Positions 54,881 through 63,560 of a DNA stretch of 64,000 nucleotides are shown here, piece after piece. The position numbers and the translations under genes are program-made. Source of the stretch: Pedobacter puniceum (lineage in GTDB: Bacteria > Bacteroidota > Bacteroidia > Sphingobacteriales > Sphingobacteriaceae); assembly GCF_009674685.1 (NCBI RefSeq), contig NZ_WKJI01000001.1:1178001-1242000 (forward strand), written 5' to 3'. Positions within the stretch are counted from its first letter, which is position 1. Each line of letters starts with the position of its first letter. A model generated the notes under the pieces. It did no database searches, was not told the origin of the DNA, and worked only from the letters and a program-made list of their open reading frames with translations.

Positions 54881-55087
54881 GTGCTACTATCAACAGAAAA
54901 GAAATCATCAATCATTCCATCCAATTTAAGCTTGTGGTCTGAACACGTTTAAAGAAATTCCGGCATAAACGCTCCTGTGGCATTTGCGCTCATTCCTATT
55001 TATATCCGTTGCTTCTTTACTTAGATTCAGCCCAAAGCTGATTCTGATTCCATAATTAATTCATTAACATTTTAATCATTAAACATT

Positions 55088-55549
55088 ATGGAACAAAGTA
55101 ATGCCTTATTACAGGTAAGTGAAATTCAATTGGTTTATAAACCAGTTATCAGACCTTCTCAAAGGTTAAAAGTTGGTCAAGCATCAGATGTCTACAAGAT
55201 ACTGCTGGATGGATGGGACAAAGATTCCATACACTTAGTCGAACAATTTAAGATAGTGCTTCTTAACAAAGCCTGTAAAGTTTTAGGGGTATCTACAATA
55301 TCAACTGGTGGAATAACCGGAACAATAGTCGATATGAAATTAGTGTTTGGAATAGCACTAAAAGGTGGAGCATCAAGTATCGTACTTACACATAATCATC
55401 CCAGCGGTGGATTAATACCAAGTACACAGGATAGAAACTTGACGAGAAAAATTTATGAAGCAGGCAGGATACTAGATATTGATGTGGTTGATCATTTGAT
55501 TATATCAACTGAAGGATATTATAGCTTTGCTGAAGAAGGAATTTTGTAA
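55088..55549 (+). CDS. RadC-type JAB/MPN-domain protein
   Basis: 153-aa member of the RadC (DUF2466) family. The JAMM-type metal motif is THNHPSGGLIPSTQD, preceded by VSTISTGGITGTIVD. The helix-hairpin-helix domain of full RadC is absent, as in the short versions on mobile elements. A metalloprotease or nuclease role is not proven for the family. Last gene of the element, 35 bp before the right arm-type repeats. Confidence 0.88.
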   Translation: MEQSNALLQVSEIQLVYKPVIRPSQRLKVGQASDVYKILLDGWDKDSIHLVEQFKIVLLNKACKVLGVSTISTGGITGTIVDMKLVFGIALKGGASSIVLTHNHPSGGLIPSTQDRNLTRKIYEAGRILDIDVVDHLIISTEGYYSFAEEGIL

Positions 55550-55583
55550 CTTTATATATTATATATTTTTAACAAAGGCACCT

Positions 55584-55605
55584 TGTTAGTACAAATGTTA
55601 GTACA
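55584..55605 (+). repeat. Right arm-type repeats (integrase-binding candidates)
   Basis: TGTTAGTACA at 55584-55593 and 55596-55605, matching the left pair at 43107-43128 in sequence, spacing and orientation. 33 bp before the right attachment site. Confidence 0.7.
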
Positions 55606-55638
55606 GTTTACATAAAATCATTAAAAATCACGTCTGAA

Positions 55639-55709
55639 GCATAGCTCAGCTGGATAGAGCAACTGCCTTCTAAGCAGTAGGTCTTTGGTTCGAATCCAAA
55701 TGCGACCAC
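55639..55709 (+). repeat. Right attachment site: partial tRNA-Arg copy
   Basis: 71 nt identical to 42959-43029. The first four acceptor bases (GGTT) are replaced by element DNA (upstream bases TGAA), so the acceptor stem cannot close and this copy is not a working tRNA. Confidence 0.92.
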
Positions 55710-55710
55710 A

Positions 55711-55740
55711 AAAAGCCGATTTTTAATCGGCTTTTTTTGT
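55711..55740 (+). terminator. Original host terminator of tRNA-Arg
   Basis: AAAAAGCCGAT/ATCGGCTTTTTTT with loop TTTTA, immediately after the right attachment site. Confidence 0.8.
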
Positions 55741-55926
55741 TTCTAAAAAATTGATTTTTAGAGTATAAAGAATCATCTTGCGCTTGTTTGCAACTAATGT
55801 TTAAAATGATTTTTCGATTATATCGATGACCTATGAGGCCGAAGAGACTGTGCGCAATAGCCCAAAAAAAGAAATATTTTAAAAGGCCAATTCATAAACT
55901 TAACTCTCGATAGCTATAGCAACTAA

Positions 55927-56289
55927 CTAAGCCCTCAAAACCTTCTCAATCTTCTTCCCTTTTGCTAATTCATCAACCAATTTATCTAAATACCGAACAT
56001 TTTTAGTTAGCGGATTTTCTATCTCTTCTATTTTATAACCACAAATACTACCTTTTATCAAACTTGCTAAAGGGTTTAAATGGGCTTTATCAAAAAAATC
56101 TTTAAGAGTTAGACCATCAGCTATAAAAGCTTCAATTTCTGCATCTTGAAAACCAGTTAACCAAGTAATCACTTGATGAAGTTCTTCTTTTGTTTTCCCT
56201 TTACGCTCAACTTTTGCTAAATAATGAGGATAAACAGATGCAAAAGTCATTTTTGCTATGCGATTGTCGTGTTCAACAGTAGTATTCAT
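55927..56289 (-). CDS. DUF2200 family protein
   Basis: 120-aa small cytosolic protein of the DUF2200 family, with RIAKMTFASVYPHYLAKVERKGKT, VITWLTGF and GYKIEEIENPLTKNVRYLDKLVDELAKGK (as IEEIENPLTKNVRYLDKL). Function unknown. 2 bp after the YjbR-family gene, so probably one operon. Confidence 0.85.
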   Translation of the reverse strand: MNTTVEHDNRIAKMTFASVYPHYLAKVERKGKTKEELHQVITWLTGFQDAEIEAFIADGLTLKDFFDKAHLNPLASLIKGSICGYKIEEIENPLTKNVRYLDKLVDELAKGKKIEKVLRA

Positions 56290-56291
56290 AT

Positions 56292-56645
56292 TTAATCATC
56301 AAGATTATCAACAATTACCAAAGCACTTAATTTAGGTGGCGCCACATAGCAATAAGCAACATGAAGAAGGTCTTTTAAAATATCAGCTTGTATGCGGGTA
56401 TATTGAACTAATGTCCATCCATGGCCTCCAAATTTATTAGGTACGGCATAAACAACGTCAGGAAATAACCTGCTAAAAACATCCTGATCTACTACATTAA
56501 ACTTTAAGCAGCAGCGATTCGCCTGATGATTAAAAGTAGCAAATATCTTCCCCTTAACTTTAAAAGCTGTTTTTTGATGATGTGGAGCTTCTTTAACTTC
56601 GGGCAGTGCCAAAGCAAAATTCCTGAATGTCTCAAAGTTTACCAT
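56292..56645 (-). CDS. MmcQ/YjbR family protein
   Basis: 117-aa protein of the MmcQ/YjbR (double-wing) family, with LPEVKEAPHHQKTAFKVKGKIFATF, NRCCLKFNV and GGHGWTLVQY. Members may bind DNA, but no clear activity is established. Confidence 0.87.
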   Translation of the reverse strand: MVNFETFRNFALALPEVKEAPHHQKTAFKVKGKIFATFNHQANRCCLKFNVVDQDVFSRLFPDVVYAVPNKFGGHGWTLVQYTRIQADILKDLLHVAYCYVAPPKLSALVIVDNLDD

Positions 56646-56683
56646 AAGCTTTTATTTAAAGCTAAGATAATGATTTAGCGTAT

Positions 56684-57223
56684 TTATAAATGTCCGCCCG
56701 ACTTAAATTCACTTTTCCCTTGCTGGGTTCTACATTCGGCAGGTAAAAACACAAAAGATTTTCCAGTATAATCTACCAAGGCTTTATTCATATTTTTAGA
56801 TGATTTACTTGGGAGTTCCTCTATCTTTTGACCTTGTATAATTTGTTCTTCTCTCACTAAAAAAGTAAGCTGTTGTATCTTTTCTGTTTCGATATCTCTT
56901 AGCTCAACCGTTAAAGTATCTCCTTGTATTTCTCCGGTAAAAGCCCCATACATAGGTTTTCTATCATCATTATATTGATACAAAATTTTACCATCAAGCT
57001 TTTTATCATGTTGCTTGATTTCTAAAAAAGCAGAATCTTTACCAATAGTGGCCAAATAACAAGGCTCCAAATTGATTTCTGCTTTTCTAACCGTATCTGT
57101 GCCAACACTACCTAAAGAATCAACTTCATCTAAAGAAACATCGGTGTTTTTGGGGTTGTTACAAGCATAAATACCATAGCTTAAGGCTAAAGCTATCAGC
57201 AGTAAAAAGTTTAGTTTTTTCAT
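56684..57223 (-). CDS. Lipoprotein of unknown function
   Basis: 179-aa lipoprotein, lipobox GIYAC (Cys21). The mature domain (about 50-179) is beta-rich with a repeated strand pattern (CYLATIGKDSAFLEIKQ, DGKILYQYNDDRKPMYGAFTG), like a small lipocalin-type or copper-resistance NlpE-like barrel. Envelope stress is a possible role. Family not certain. Confidence 0.68.
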   Translation of the reverse strand: MKKLNFLLLIALALSYGIYACNNPKNTDVSLDEVDSLGSVGTDTVRKAEINLEPCYLATIGKDSAFLEIKQHDKKLDGKILYQYNDDRKPMYGAFTGEIQGDTLTVELRDIETEKIQQLTFLVREEQIIQGQKIEELPSKSSKNMNKALVDYTGKSFVFLPAECRTQQGKSEFKSGGHL

Positions 57224-57285
57224 ATCCTTAAAATAAAAAAAGAGCCTGCCTAAAATATTTCAGACAAGCTCCAAACGCAACGAGG

Positions 57286-57519
57286 TTAATCGTGACCTTC
57301 TGTTTTCACAATTTTATTATAAATGCCGAAAAGCAAAAAAGGCGCTACCCACTGCCCTATAAATAAAGCGGTATGTTTTTTACCCATAAGTTTTAAGGTT
57401 AAAGAAGTACCCATAGCTGCCACCGCTATCCATAAATAAGCATCTGACGGCACTTGAGCAGTTTTATCTTCTATTGTTTTTGCAACTTTACCTTCTTGAT
57501 ATTGATTTTGATTTTCCAT
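57286..57519 (-). CDS. Small membrane protein
   Basis: 77 aa with two hydrophobic segments (AYLWIAVAAMGTSLTLKLMG and ALFIGQWVAPFLLFGIYNKI). Its start overlaps the 3' end of the SPW-repeat gene by 32 nt, so they are co-translated. Function unknown; typical companion in Bacteroidota stress clusters. Confidence 0.68.
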   Translation of the reverse strand: MENQNQYQEGKVAKTIEDKTAQVPSDAYLWIAVAAMGTSLTLKLMGKKHTALFIGQWVAPFLLFGIYNKIVKTEGHD

Positions 57520-57904
57520 AACGGTATTTTTTTAAAATTAAAGTGTGCTGTTCTTTTTCTTCTTGTGAGTTTTTATCTGTAAATAGCCCAAATAAAATGG
57601 CTAAACAACCAATAAGTAAATGCGGAATAGTAACTTCCTGATAAAAATTAAATAACCAAGGCGATGCAGCTAAAAATATTCCAGTAAAAACATCTACATA
57701 CAAGTGAGTTTTCATGCTGATAATTTTTTGAAAGCCGCCTTCATACCTGGTTAATAAAGACATCATGAGAATCATTAATCCAATTAAGATGGCTATTAAT
57801 CTGGCTGATGCCACATGTTCAAACTGAAATAGCCATGGTGCTAATAACAGGAAAACACCTGATAAATAATCAGCAACAGCGTGTAATAACCTACTTATTT
57901 TCAT
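57488..57904 (-). CDS. SPW-repeat membrane protein
   Basis: 138-aa inner-membrane protein with four helices. The two SPW-type signatures are LLAPWLFQF and LAASPWLFNF, each opening a helix pair. Function unknown, but the family is found with general stress genes. Begins 5 bp after the small lipoprotein gene. Confidence 0.8.
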   Translation of the reverse strand: MKISRLLHAVADYLSGVFLLLAPWLFQFEHVASARLIAILIGLMILMMSLLTRYEGGFQKIISMKTHLYVDVFTGIFLAASPWLFNFYQEVTIPHLLIGCLAILFGLFTDKNSQEEKEQHTLILKKYRYGKSKSISRR

Positions 57905-57909
57905 GATGT

Positions 57910-58140
57910 TTAACGTGTTGTAGTATTTGTATCAGAATCATCATTAAGCATGGTATCAGCATTATTATCTAAAGTATCCTGATAGCTATTACCGCCAGAA
58001 GGCGCTGTACCCATACCATCTTCTTGGTCATGTTGGTCTGAGTTGGCTGGTGATTTATCTCTGTCGTTACCACCACAGGCGGTTAATAAGCTGCCAACAA
58101 TTAATATTGATGCAGCTAGGGTTAAAAATGACTTTTTCAT
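57910..58140 (-). CDS. Small Asp/Asn-rich lipoprotein
   Basis: 76 aa with lipobox LLTAC (Cys22). The mature part is short, polar and acidic (SDQHDQEDGMG, NNADTMLNDDSDTNTTTR) and probably unstructured. First gene of the small-protein set. Confidence 0.7.
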   Translation of the reverse strand: MKKSFLTLAASILIVGSLLTACGGNDRDKSPANSDQHDQEDGMGTAPSGGNSYQDTLDNNADTMLNDDSDTNTTTR

Positions 58141-58229
58141 AATGTATTTTTTTATAGATAGATAAATAAGAGCTTATTTAAAATTGCTCTTCGGGTTTAA
58201 TTTTTTGTTCTGTTTGAGCGTATGCTTCA

Positions 58230-59027
58230 TCAATGGGAGAGTGCTAAAATAGGCTCGTTTCCTTCCGGAAAACCATTAACAAACTCAAAACTACCTTTAC
58301 CGTCTGGAGATTGGCCCATAGTCCAGCGTTCTCCCGGGTCTTCCGGATTATTAATATTAGTGGAAACAAAAGCGTAATTAAAAGCCAGGTTTTCTTTATC
58401 CTGAGGGAAACTATTAGGAATAGGATGAACACCTTTTAAACCGCCTAAATCTTCTAAAACTGCTAACCACTGGTTTTGGTGCATGGTATCTCTAGCAATT
58501 AAGAATGATAACATATCTTTCATTCCTGGGTCTTCTGTAGATTTCCATAAGCGGGTAGCTAACAACCTACCTGTAGATTCTGCCATTACATTGGCATACA
58601 TATCGGCAGCTAAATTACCACTAGCCACCACCCAAGAACCATTGAATGGAACTCCGTTACTATCTGCTGCCATAGCCGCCAAACCTGCTGATAGGTAATG
58701 ACGAGGATCCATCCCTCCTATAATCTCTTTAACCACCGGATTGTTGGATACCACCTCATCAATAATGTTACCTTTTGCGCCTTCTAGGTTTAAGGCAACG
58801 GCAGTACAAAGCATTTCTATATGTGAAATCTCTTCTGTACCAGTCTCTAATAACATATCTCGGTATTTTTGTGGGCCACGGTTGCCCCATGCCTGAAAAA
58901 GATATTGTAGGCAAACCCTTATTTCGCCTTCTATACCGCCTATCGCTTGTTGTAATAAGCGAGCAAACTGCGGGTCGGGTTTATCAACTTTTACAGTGTA
59001 CTGTAATTTTTTATCGTGAAAAAACAT
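58230..59027 (-). CDS. Manganese catalase family protein
   Basis: 265-aa di-manganese catalase that splits H2O2, with a ferritin-like four-helix bundle. Ligand segments are GGIEGEIRVCLQYLFQ (Glu), GTEEISHIEML (Glu-x-x-His), and FLIARDTMHQNQWLAVLEDLG (with a Glu/His pair). ADSNGVPFNGSWVVASGNL and NPEDPGERWTMGQSPDGKGSF match the family. Length is normal. Probably a stress-induced non-haem catalase. Confidence 0.9.
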   Translation of the reverse strand: MFFHDKKLQYTVKVDKPDPQFARLLQQAIGGIEGEIRVCLQYLFQAWGNRGPQKYRDMLLETGTEEISHIEMLCTAVALNLEGAKGNIIDEVVSNNPVVKEIIGGMDPRHYLSAGLAAMAADSNGVPFNGSWVVASGNLAADMYANVMAESTGRLLATRLWKSTEDPGMKDMLSFLIARDTMHQNQWLAVLEDLGGLKGVHPIPNSFPQDKENLAFNYAFVSTNINNPEDPGERWTMGQSPDGKGSFEFVNGFPEGNEPILALSH

Positions 59028-59125
59028 AATATAAATTTTTAATGGTAGATAATACTAAACATTACCAAGTAAGTGCCACAACCTTAGTGATTTATACGGT
59101 ATTTAATGTGCTAAATATCTAAATT

Positions 59126-59377
59126 TTAGGTTGCCTTACCTTTATGCTCCCAATGGTCTTTAAGGAGGTTTCCTGATGCGTCTTCTTTTAAACGACGAGC
59201 AAATCTTTCGCCTTTAACGTTCCCTTTTTCGTCAAGTCTACCTAAAAACAATAGGATTGGCCTCCCCTTTTCATCGGTTTTAAAAACCAAATCATACTGT
59301 TGGTAACGGACATGTACTTTAGAAGATGCTTCGTAATTTTTATTTAATATCTTCTGTATTTGTTCTCCAATTTTCAT
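59126..59377 (-). CDS. Small conserved protein, function unknown
   Basis: 83 aa, charged, beta-rich (VRYQQYDLVFKTDEKGRPILLFLGR and GKVKGERFARRLKEDASG, cited in parts). No signal peptide. Its start overlaps the upstream DUF2243 gene by 38 nt, so it is coupled to it. Confidence 0.65.
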   Translation of the reverse strand: MKIGEQIQKILNKNYEASSKVHVRYQQYDLVFKTDEKGRPILLFLGRLDEKGNVKGERFARRLKEDASGNLLKDHWEHKGKAT

Positions 59378-60014
59378 AAGGTAGATGTTTAATTTTATGG
59401 ATTAGAAAGCATCCCAATACGATGATGAGGATAGAAAAAGTAAGGAAAGATAAATTCCAGATTAGAGGATTTACATCAAAATCTTTTACCGAGTGGAATT
59501 TAAAAATATGATGATTTAATATCCCTTCAATGAGGTTAAAGAACCCCCATCCTAAAAGCAAACCTCCTATAAATAAATTCTGATGTTTAAGTAATATATT
59601 TTGTTGTAATAGCCTATATAAAAGTATGATACCAAAAAATGTAATAAAGAAAGTAAAAGCATGAAATATGCCATCCCAAAACATATTCACGCTTTTAGAG
59701 GTAAAATCTAGCGGGATTATTTTTGCAGAAACCATTTCATGCCATTGTAATATTTGATGAAATACAATACCATCTATAAAACCACCTAAACCAATACCTA
59801 AAACACAAGCTGATGCCACTAATGGCTTTCTGCTTAAAGGCTTTTGAGGATTGTTTTTATAAGCTAGCGCTTGATATCCTAAAAAAGCGGTTAATAAGCC
59901 TAGAAAAATAAAAGGAACAAAAAGCTGTACTAGCTCAATAGTAGTTAAGCTAACAGCAATAGCATTTTGCAAAGGCCGATTGCAGGTAACGCAAAACATC
60001 ATTAAATCATCCAT
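59340..60014 (-). CDS. DUF2243 integral membrane protein
   Basis: About 224-aa membrane protein with six helices. The family motif is GIGLGGFIDGIVFHQILQWHEM; GWGFFNLIEGILNHHIFKFHSV is a second His-rich copy. Histidines in HQILQWH and NHHIFKFH could bind metal or haem. ATG 60014 (MDDLMMFCVTC) is preferred over a TTG. It lies 18 bp after the alcohol dehydrogenase gene. Confidence 0.85.
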   Translation of the reverse strand: MDDLMMFCVTCNRPLQNAIAVSLTTIELVQLFVPFIFLGLLTAFLGYQALAYKNNPQKPLSRKPLVASACVLGIGLGGFIDGIVFHQILQWHEMVSAKIIPLDFTSKSVNMFWDGIFHAFTFFITFFGIILLYRLLQQNILLKHQNLFIGGLLLGWGFFNLIEGILNHHIFKFHSVKDFDVNPLIWNLSFLTFSILIIVLGCFLIHKIKHLPYENWRTNTEDIK

Positions 60015-60032
60015 AGGTAGCAAGGCTAAATG

Positions 60033-61208
60033 TTAATTGAAAGGTTTAAAAACCGCTCGCATACATTTATTGGTTTTGTCGTTAAACATTTCATAAGCTT
60101 TTTGGCCAGCCTCTAAAGAAACAGGATGTGTTAATAAAAACTCTGGGTTGATGATTTCTCTTCTTATTAAATCAAACAACATGGGCACATATTTTTGCCC
60201 ATGCATTTGCCCTCCTCTAATGGTTAAACCTTTATTCATGAAAAGTCCCATTGGAATTTTATCTACCAAACCAGCATAAACCCCAACTACAGAAACTGTC
60301 CCGCCTTTACGGCAAGCAGCAATAGCTTGTCTTAAAACAGAAGCCCTATCAGATTCTAACCGTAGAAACTGTTTGGTTTTGTCGTAAACATGCTCTATAC
60401 CAGTGGTATGTGCCTCCATACCTACAGCATCAATACAGCAATCAGGCCCTCTGCCTCCGGTAGCTTCTTTTAGCTCTTCTAATATATCGGTATCTTCATA
60501 ATTAAGAATATCTGCACCGCTATATCTTGCAGCATTGGCTAAACGATAATCTAACCTATCTATAGCAATTACCCTTTCTGCGCCCATTGCGTAAGCGCAT
60601 TGCATAGCCATTTGCCCAACGCCACCAGCACCCCAAACGGCTACAATATCACCGGGTTTAACGGCTGCCATCTCAGCGGCCATGTATCCGGTAGGTACTC
60701 CATCAGAAACAAAGACAGCTTTTTCATCAGAAATATCTTCGGGGATTTTAAAAGCTCCATGGTCTGCAAAAGGGACACGAATATACTCGGCGTGGCTACC
60801 TGCATAACCACCAAAAAGATGCGAATAACCAAATATACCCGCTGTTGGGTATTGATAAATTTTTTCCTGTAATAAACCATTGGGGTTAGAGTTATCGCAT
60901 AAAGACCATGTTTCTTCTTTACAATATTGGCACTCGCCACACCCAATAACAGAAATAACTACTACACGGTCGCCTTTCTTTAGGTTTTTCACCTCTGCAC
61001 CAGTTTCAACTACTTCGCCAATAAACTCATGACCAATAATATCACCAGCCCGCATAGAGGGTACAAAACCGTTAATCAGATGCAAATCTGAGCCGCAAAC
61101 CGAGCTCATAGTAACTTTTATAATAGCATCTTTAGGATTTAAAATTTCAGGATCTGGTACGCGTTCAACTCTTAAATCGCGTACACCATTCCAACATAAA
61201 GCTTTCAT
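60033..61208 (-). CDS. Zinc-dependent alcohol/formaldehyde dehydrogenase
   Basis: 391-aa medium-chain dehydrogenase. The catalytic zinc site is in MSSVCGSDLHLI with GHEFIGEVVE, and the structural zinc Cys set is in CGECQYCKEETWSLC. The NAD motif is VWGAGGVGQMAMQCA. The FDGH-like insert and length suggest the glutathione-independent formaldehyde dehydrogenase branch. Probably cytosolic and part of the stress cluster. The substrate is not certain. Confidence 0.88.
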   Translation of the reverse strand: MKALCWNGVRDLRVERVPDPEILNPKDAIIKVTMSSVCGSDLHLINGFVPSMRAGDIIGHEFIGEVVETGAEVKNLKKGDRVVVISVIGCGECQYCKEETWSLCDNSNPNGLLQEKIYQYPTAGIFGYSHLFGGYAGSHAEYIRVPFADHGAFKIPEDISDEKAVFVSDGVPTGYMAAEMAAVKPGDIVAVWGAGGVGQMAMQCAYAMGAERVIAIDRLDYRLANAARYSGADILNYEDTDILEELKEATGGRGPDCCIDAVGMEAHTTGIEHVYDKTKQFLRLESDRASVLRQAIAACRKGGTVSVVGVYAGLVDKIPMGLFMNKGLTIRGGQMHGQKYVPMLFDLIRREIINPEFLLTHPVSLEAGQKAYEMFNDKTNKCMRAVFKPFN

Positions 61209-61233
61209 AAGTTATTTTTTTTAGGTGAGATGA

Positions 61234-61956
61234 TTATTTTCTTCCTGATGATTGCCCCTTGATGGTTGCTACTTCACCAGCCTCTATCACTTGTTTAAAG
61301 GCCCTGATATCTTCTTTCAAAAGCGTTTTAAAAAGCGGATTAAAAAGTTTAGCTACTCCCTCGCCCAAAGCACCTGCTGGCGGATGGTAACTAAAAATAA
61401 CTTTAAGAACAGTGCCCTGCCCCCTAGGAGCATCATAAAACTCTACCTTACCGGCATTATCTATGCTAGAGTTTTCTACAGATTGCCAGCCAATAAGCTC
61501 GTTAGGTATTTCTTTAACAATTTCAGCATTCCATTTAATAGTGCCAACGCCACCTGGTATTTTAGCTATCCATTCAGATTGTACATCATTTTTTTGGTCA
61601 ACACGTTGTAAGTGGCTCATAAAAAAAGGCAAATTTTCTAGCTGACGCCAATACCTGTAAACTTCTTCTCGTGGTTTATTTACCGTAAAAATAACTCTTG
61701 TATTAATGGCATTTGTTTCATTACTATTTTTGTTTAGGCCCGTATAAAGCGGGCAGTTACCACTTAAACCTCTGTAAACTAAATAAGCACCAGTAAGCAC
61801 TTTTATTGGATTTGATAAGGCCCTTTTATAATGTTTAGCTAATAAAATACCTCCGGCCGCTAAAGAAAGTAAACGCTCTGCTGTGTTTACATTATTAAAA
61901 TTGTTTTTACGTTTAGGTTGATGATAGCCAGCATGTAATAATTGTTCTGTTTTCAT
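61234..61956 (-). CDS. SRPBCC-domain protein with N-terminal membrane segment
   Basis: 240 aa. A short hydrophobic region (LLSLAAGGILLAKHYKR and VLTGAYLVYRGLSG, about 27-70) of the DUF2892 kind precedes a START/SRPBCC (polyketide-cyclase-like) fold (VIFTVNKPREEVYRYWRQLENLPFFMSHL, RGQGTVLKVIFSYHPPAG). ATG 61956 (MKTEQLLHAGYHQPKRK) is chosen; an upstream frame adds 44 residues of unlikely sequence. Binds small hydrophobic ligands in known relatives. 25 bp before the dehydrogenase gene. Confidence 0.8.
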   Translation of the reverse strand: MKTEQLLHAGYHQPKRKNNFNNVNTAERLLSLAAGGILLAKHYKRALSNPIKVLTGAYLVYRGLSGNCPLYTGLNKNSNETNAINTRVIFTVNKPREEVYRYWRQLENLPFFMSHLQRVDQKNDVQSEWIAKIPGGVGTIKWNAEIVKEIPNELIGWQSVENSSIDNAGKVEFYDAPRGQGTVLKVIFSYHPPAGALGEGVAKLFNPLFKTLLKEDIRAFKQVIEAGEVATIKGQSSGRK

Positions 61957-62285
61957 GATAGTGTTTTTTAGGTAATGATGAAAAGTCCAAAGTTTATGCC
62001 GCAGAACATCTAAAAATTTGAAAACAGTACTAATACGGTTTAACAGCATGATGATATATCCTAGCCTAAGAGATATTAAAACCACCATTTTATGCAGAAA
62101 ACATATTCTTTAAAGCAGATAAAAATTGAGTTTAAAAAAAATCAAGTATTTACACCCTAAAGAAACCGTATTTACCGGCTCTACTTCTGCATCATATTTG
62201 TTTTTATCTGTACGGATTTAGCCAAGCTATAAAAAAGGAATTTTATAGATTAAAAAAAGCCCTATATCTACCTATTCTCAAAAAA

Positions 62286-62318
62286 GCTTGTATGGTAAAA
62301 ATCCATACAAGCCCTATT
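62286..62318 (-). terminator. Minus-strand terminator left from a lost gene
   Basis: 10-bp perfect stem GCTTGTATGG/CCATACAAGC (62286-62295, 62303-62312). On the minus strand TTTTTTG follows. The nearest minus-strand remnant upstream is the response-regulator fragment at 62481-62576. Confidence 0.7.
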
Positions 62319-62369
62319 TGAGATGATGAAATAGCAGCCGAATTATCCAAAATTTATCTACCAAATTGA

Positions 62370-62576
<207 letters not shown>

Positions 62577-62709
62577 AAACTCAAAATAGGTAGCCTGAAA
62601 CTTAATCAAAGGAAGAAAAGCTTACAGGTAGGTGTGCTAAAGTAAACAGGTTATTTAAACATTTATACAGTATTTATACCTTTTAATTACCGTATAAACA
62701 CGCTATATT

Positions 62710-63357
62710 TTATTCTATTATACCATTCAACACCGCATATTTTATTAATGCCGCAGTATTTTTAACCTTTGTTTTATCAATAAGATTTTGCCTATAACCT
62801 TCTATGGTTCTTTTACTTATGAAAAGTTTGTCAGACATTTCATTATTGGTATAACCTTCAGACATGAGGTATAAAATTTCTATTTCTCGAGCAGAAAAAT
62901 TATGATGTAAAGCCCAATTTTTCTTTTGTGACGGCAAACTCATCAACTTATCTAAAAACCTTAGAGAAAGCTCATTACAGATGTATTTATGACCATTATG
63001 AACATGTTTTAAAGCAAAAATCAATTCATCAGAACCTATATTTTTAAATAAATAGCCTGATGCACCTTCTTTAAAAGTATCTATAATAAATTCTTCATGA
63101 TCTAACATAGAAAGTATAACTACCGATAGCTGCGGATACCTTTGTTTAATAGTTTTAATTAAATTGACTCCCTCTACATCTGGCACATTGATATTAGCTA
63201 GTAAAATATCGGCCACCAAGCCCGTTTCTAATAAATCAAGTACATCTTTACTATATTGAGAATCAGCCACCACTTTTAAATCTGCATCTCGCTCTAATAA
63301 AATTTTTATACCGTTTCTTACTAGATTATGATTTTCTGCGAGTATGATATTGATCAT
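62710..63357 (-). CDS. NarL/FixJ-family response regulator (LuxR-type)
   Basis: 215 aa. Receiver (about 1-120) with the acidic pocket in ILAENHNLVRNG and phosphoacceptor in DILLANINVPDVEGV, where the usual Asp is replaced by Asn55 (ANINVPD); Lys in GYLFKNIGSDEL. The C-terminal LuxR helix-turn-helix (about 145-210) has FSAREIEILYLMSEGYTNNEMSDKLFISKRTIEGYRQNL (as FSAREIEILYLMSEG and NEMSDKLFISKRTIE). The partner kinase is not visible. The Asn at the acceptor site may make it phosphorylation-independent. Confidence 0.85.
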   Translation of the reverse strand: MINIILAENHNLVRNGIKILLERDADLKVVADSQYSKDVLDLLETGLVADILLANINVPDVEGVNLIKTIKQRYPQLSVVILSMLDHEEFIIDTFKEGASGYLFKNIGSDELIFALKHVHNGHKYICNELSLRFLDKLMSLPSQKKNWALHHNFSAREIEILYLMSEGYTNNEMSDKLFISKRTIEGYRQNLIDKTKVKNTAALIKYAVLNGIIE

Positions 63358-63560
63358 GATAGCTGTAATTAGATTTTAAAACATACAAATTCTCGTCGTA
63401 ACATACGCCTATTTGTTTATTAGCAATATGTATACCTAATCAGTTTTTAAATATTTAAACCGCTATTAATTCATAAACTTATCTTATAATAAACATATAA
63501 AGTATAAATAATAATTTATGAATTATAAGTTTCAAATTTGAAGCGCTAGAAATATCAAAT

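Larger units (their letters stand above)
43030..55709 (+). mobile_element. 12.7-kb integrative element in tRNA-Arg
   Basis: Bounded by 71-nt direct repeats of the tRNA (42959-43029 and 55639-55709). A tyrosine recombinase gene lies next to the left repeat and paired TGTTAGTACA arm-type sites near both ends. Cargo includes a helicase-like protein, membrane proteins, a lipoprotein, a toxin-antitoxin pair and a RadC-type protein. No relaxase, coupling protein or conjugation genes are seen, so it is a genomic island or a mobilisable element relying on others. Confidence 0.9.

Noticed and set aside
55639-55709. A second working tRNA-Arg gene
   Set aside because: The first four acceptor bases do not pair with the 3' arm and no TAnnTTTG promoter precedes it; it is the right attachment site.
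43030-55709. CRISPR array in the repeat-rich element
   Set aside because: Repeated motifs are irregularly spaced, short and partly inverted; there are no regular spacers and no cas genes.
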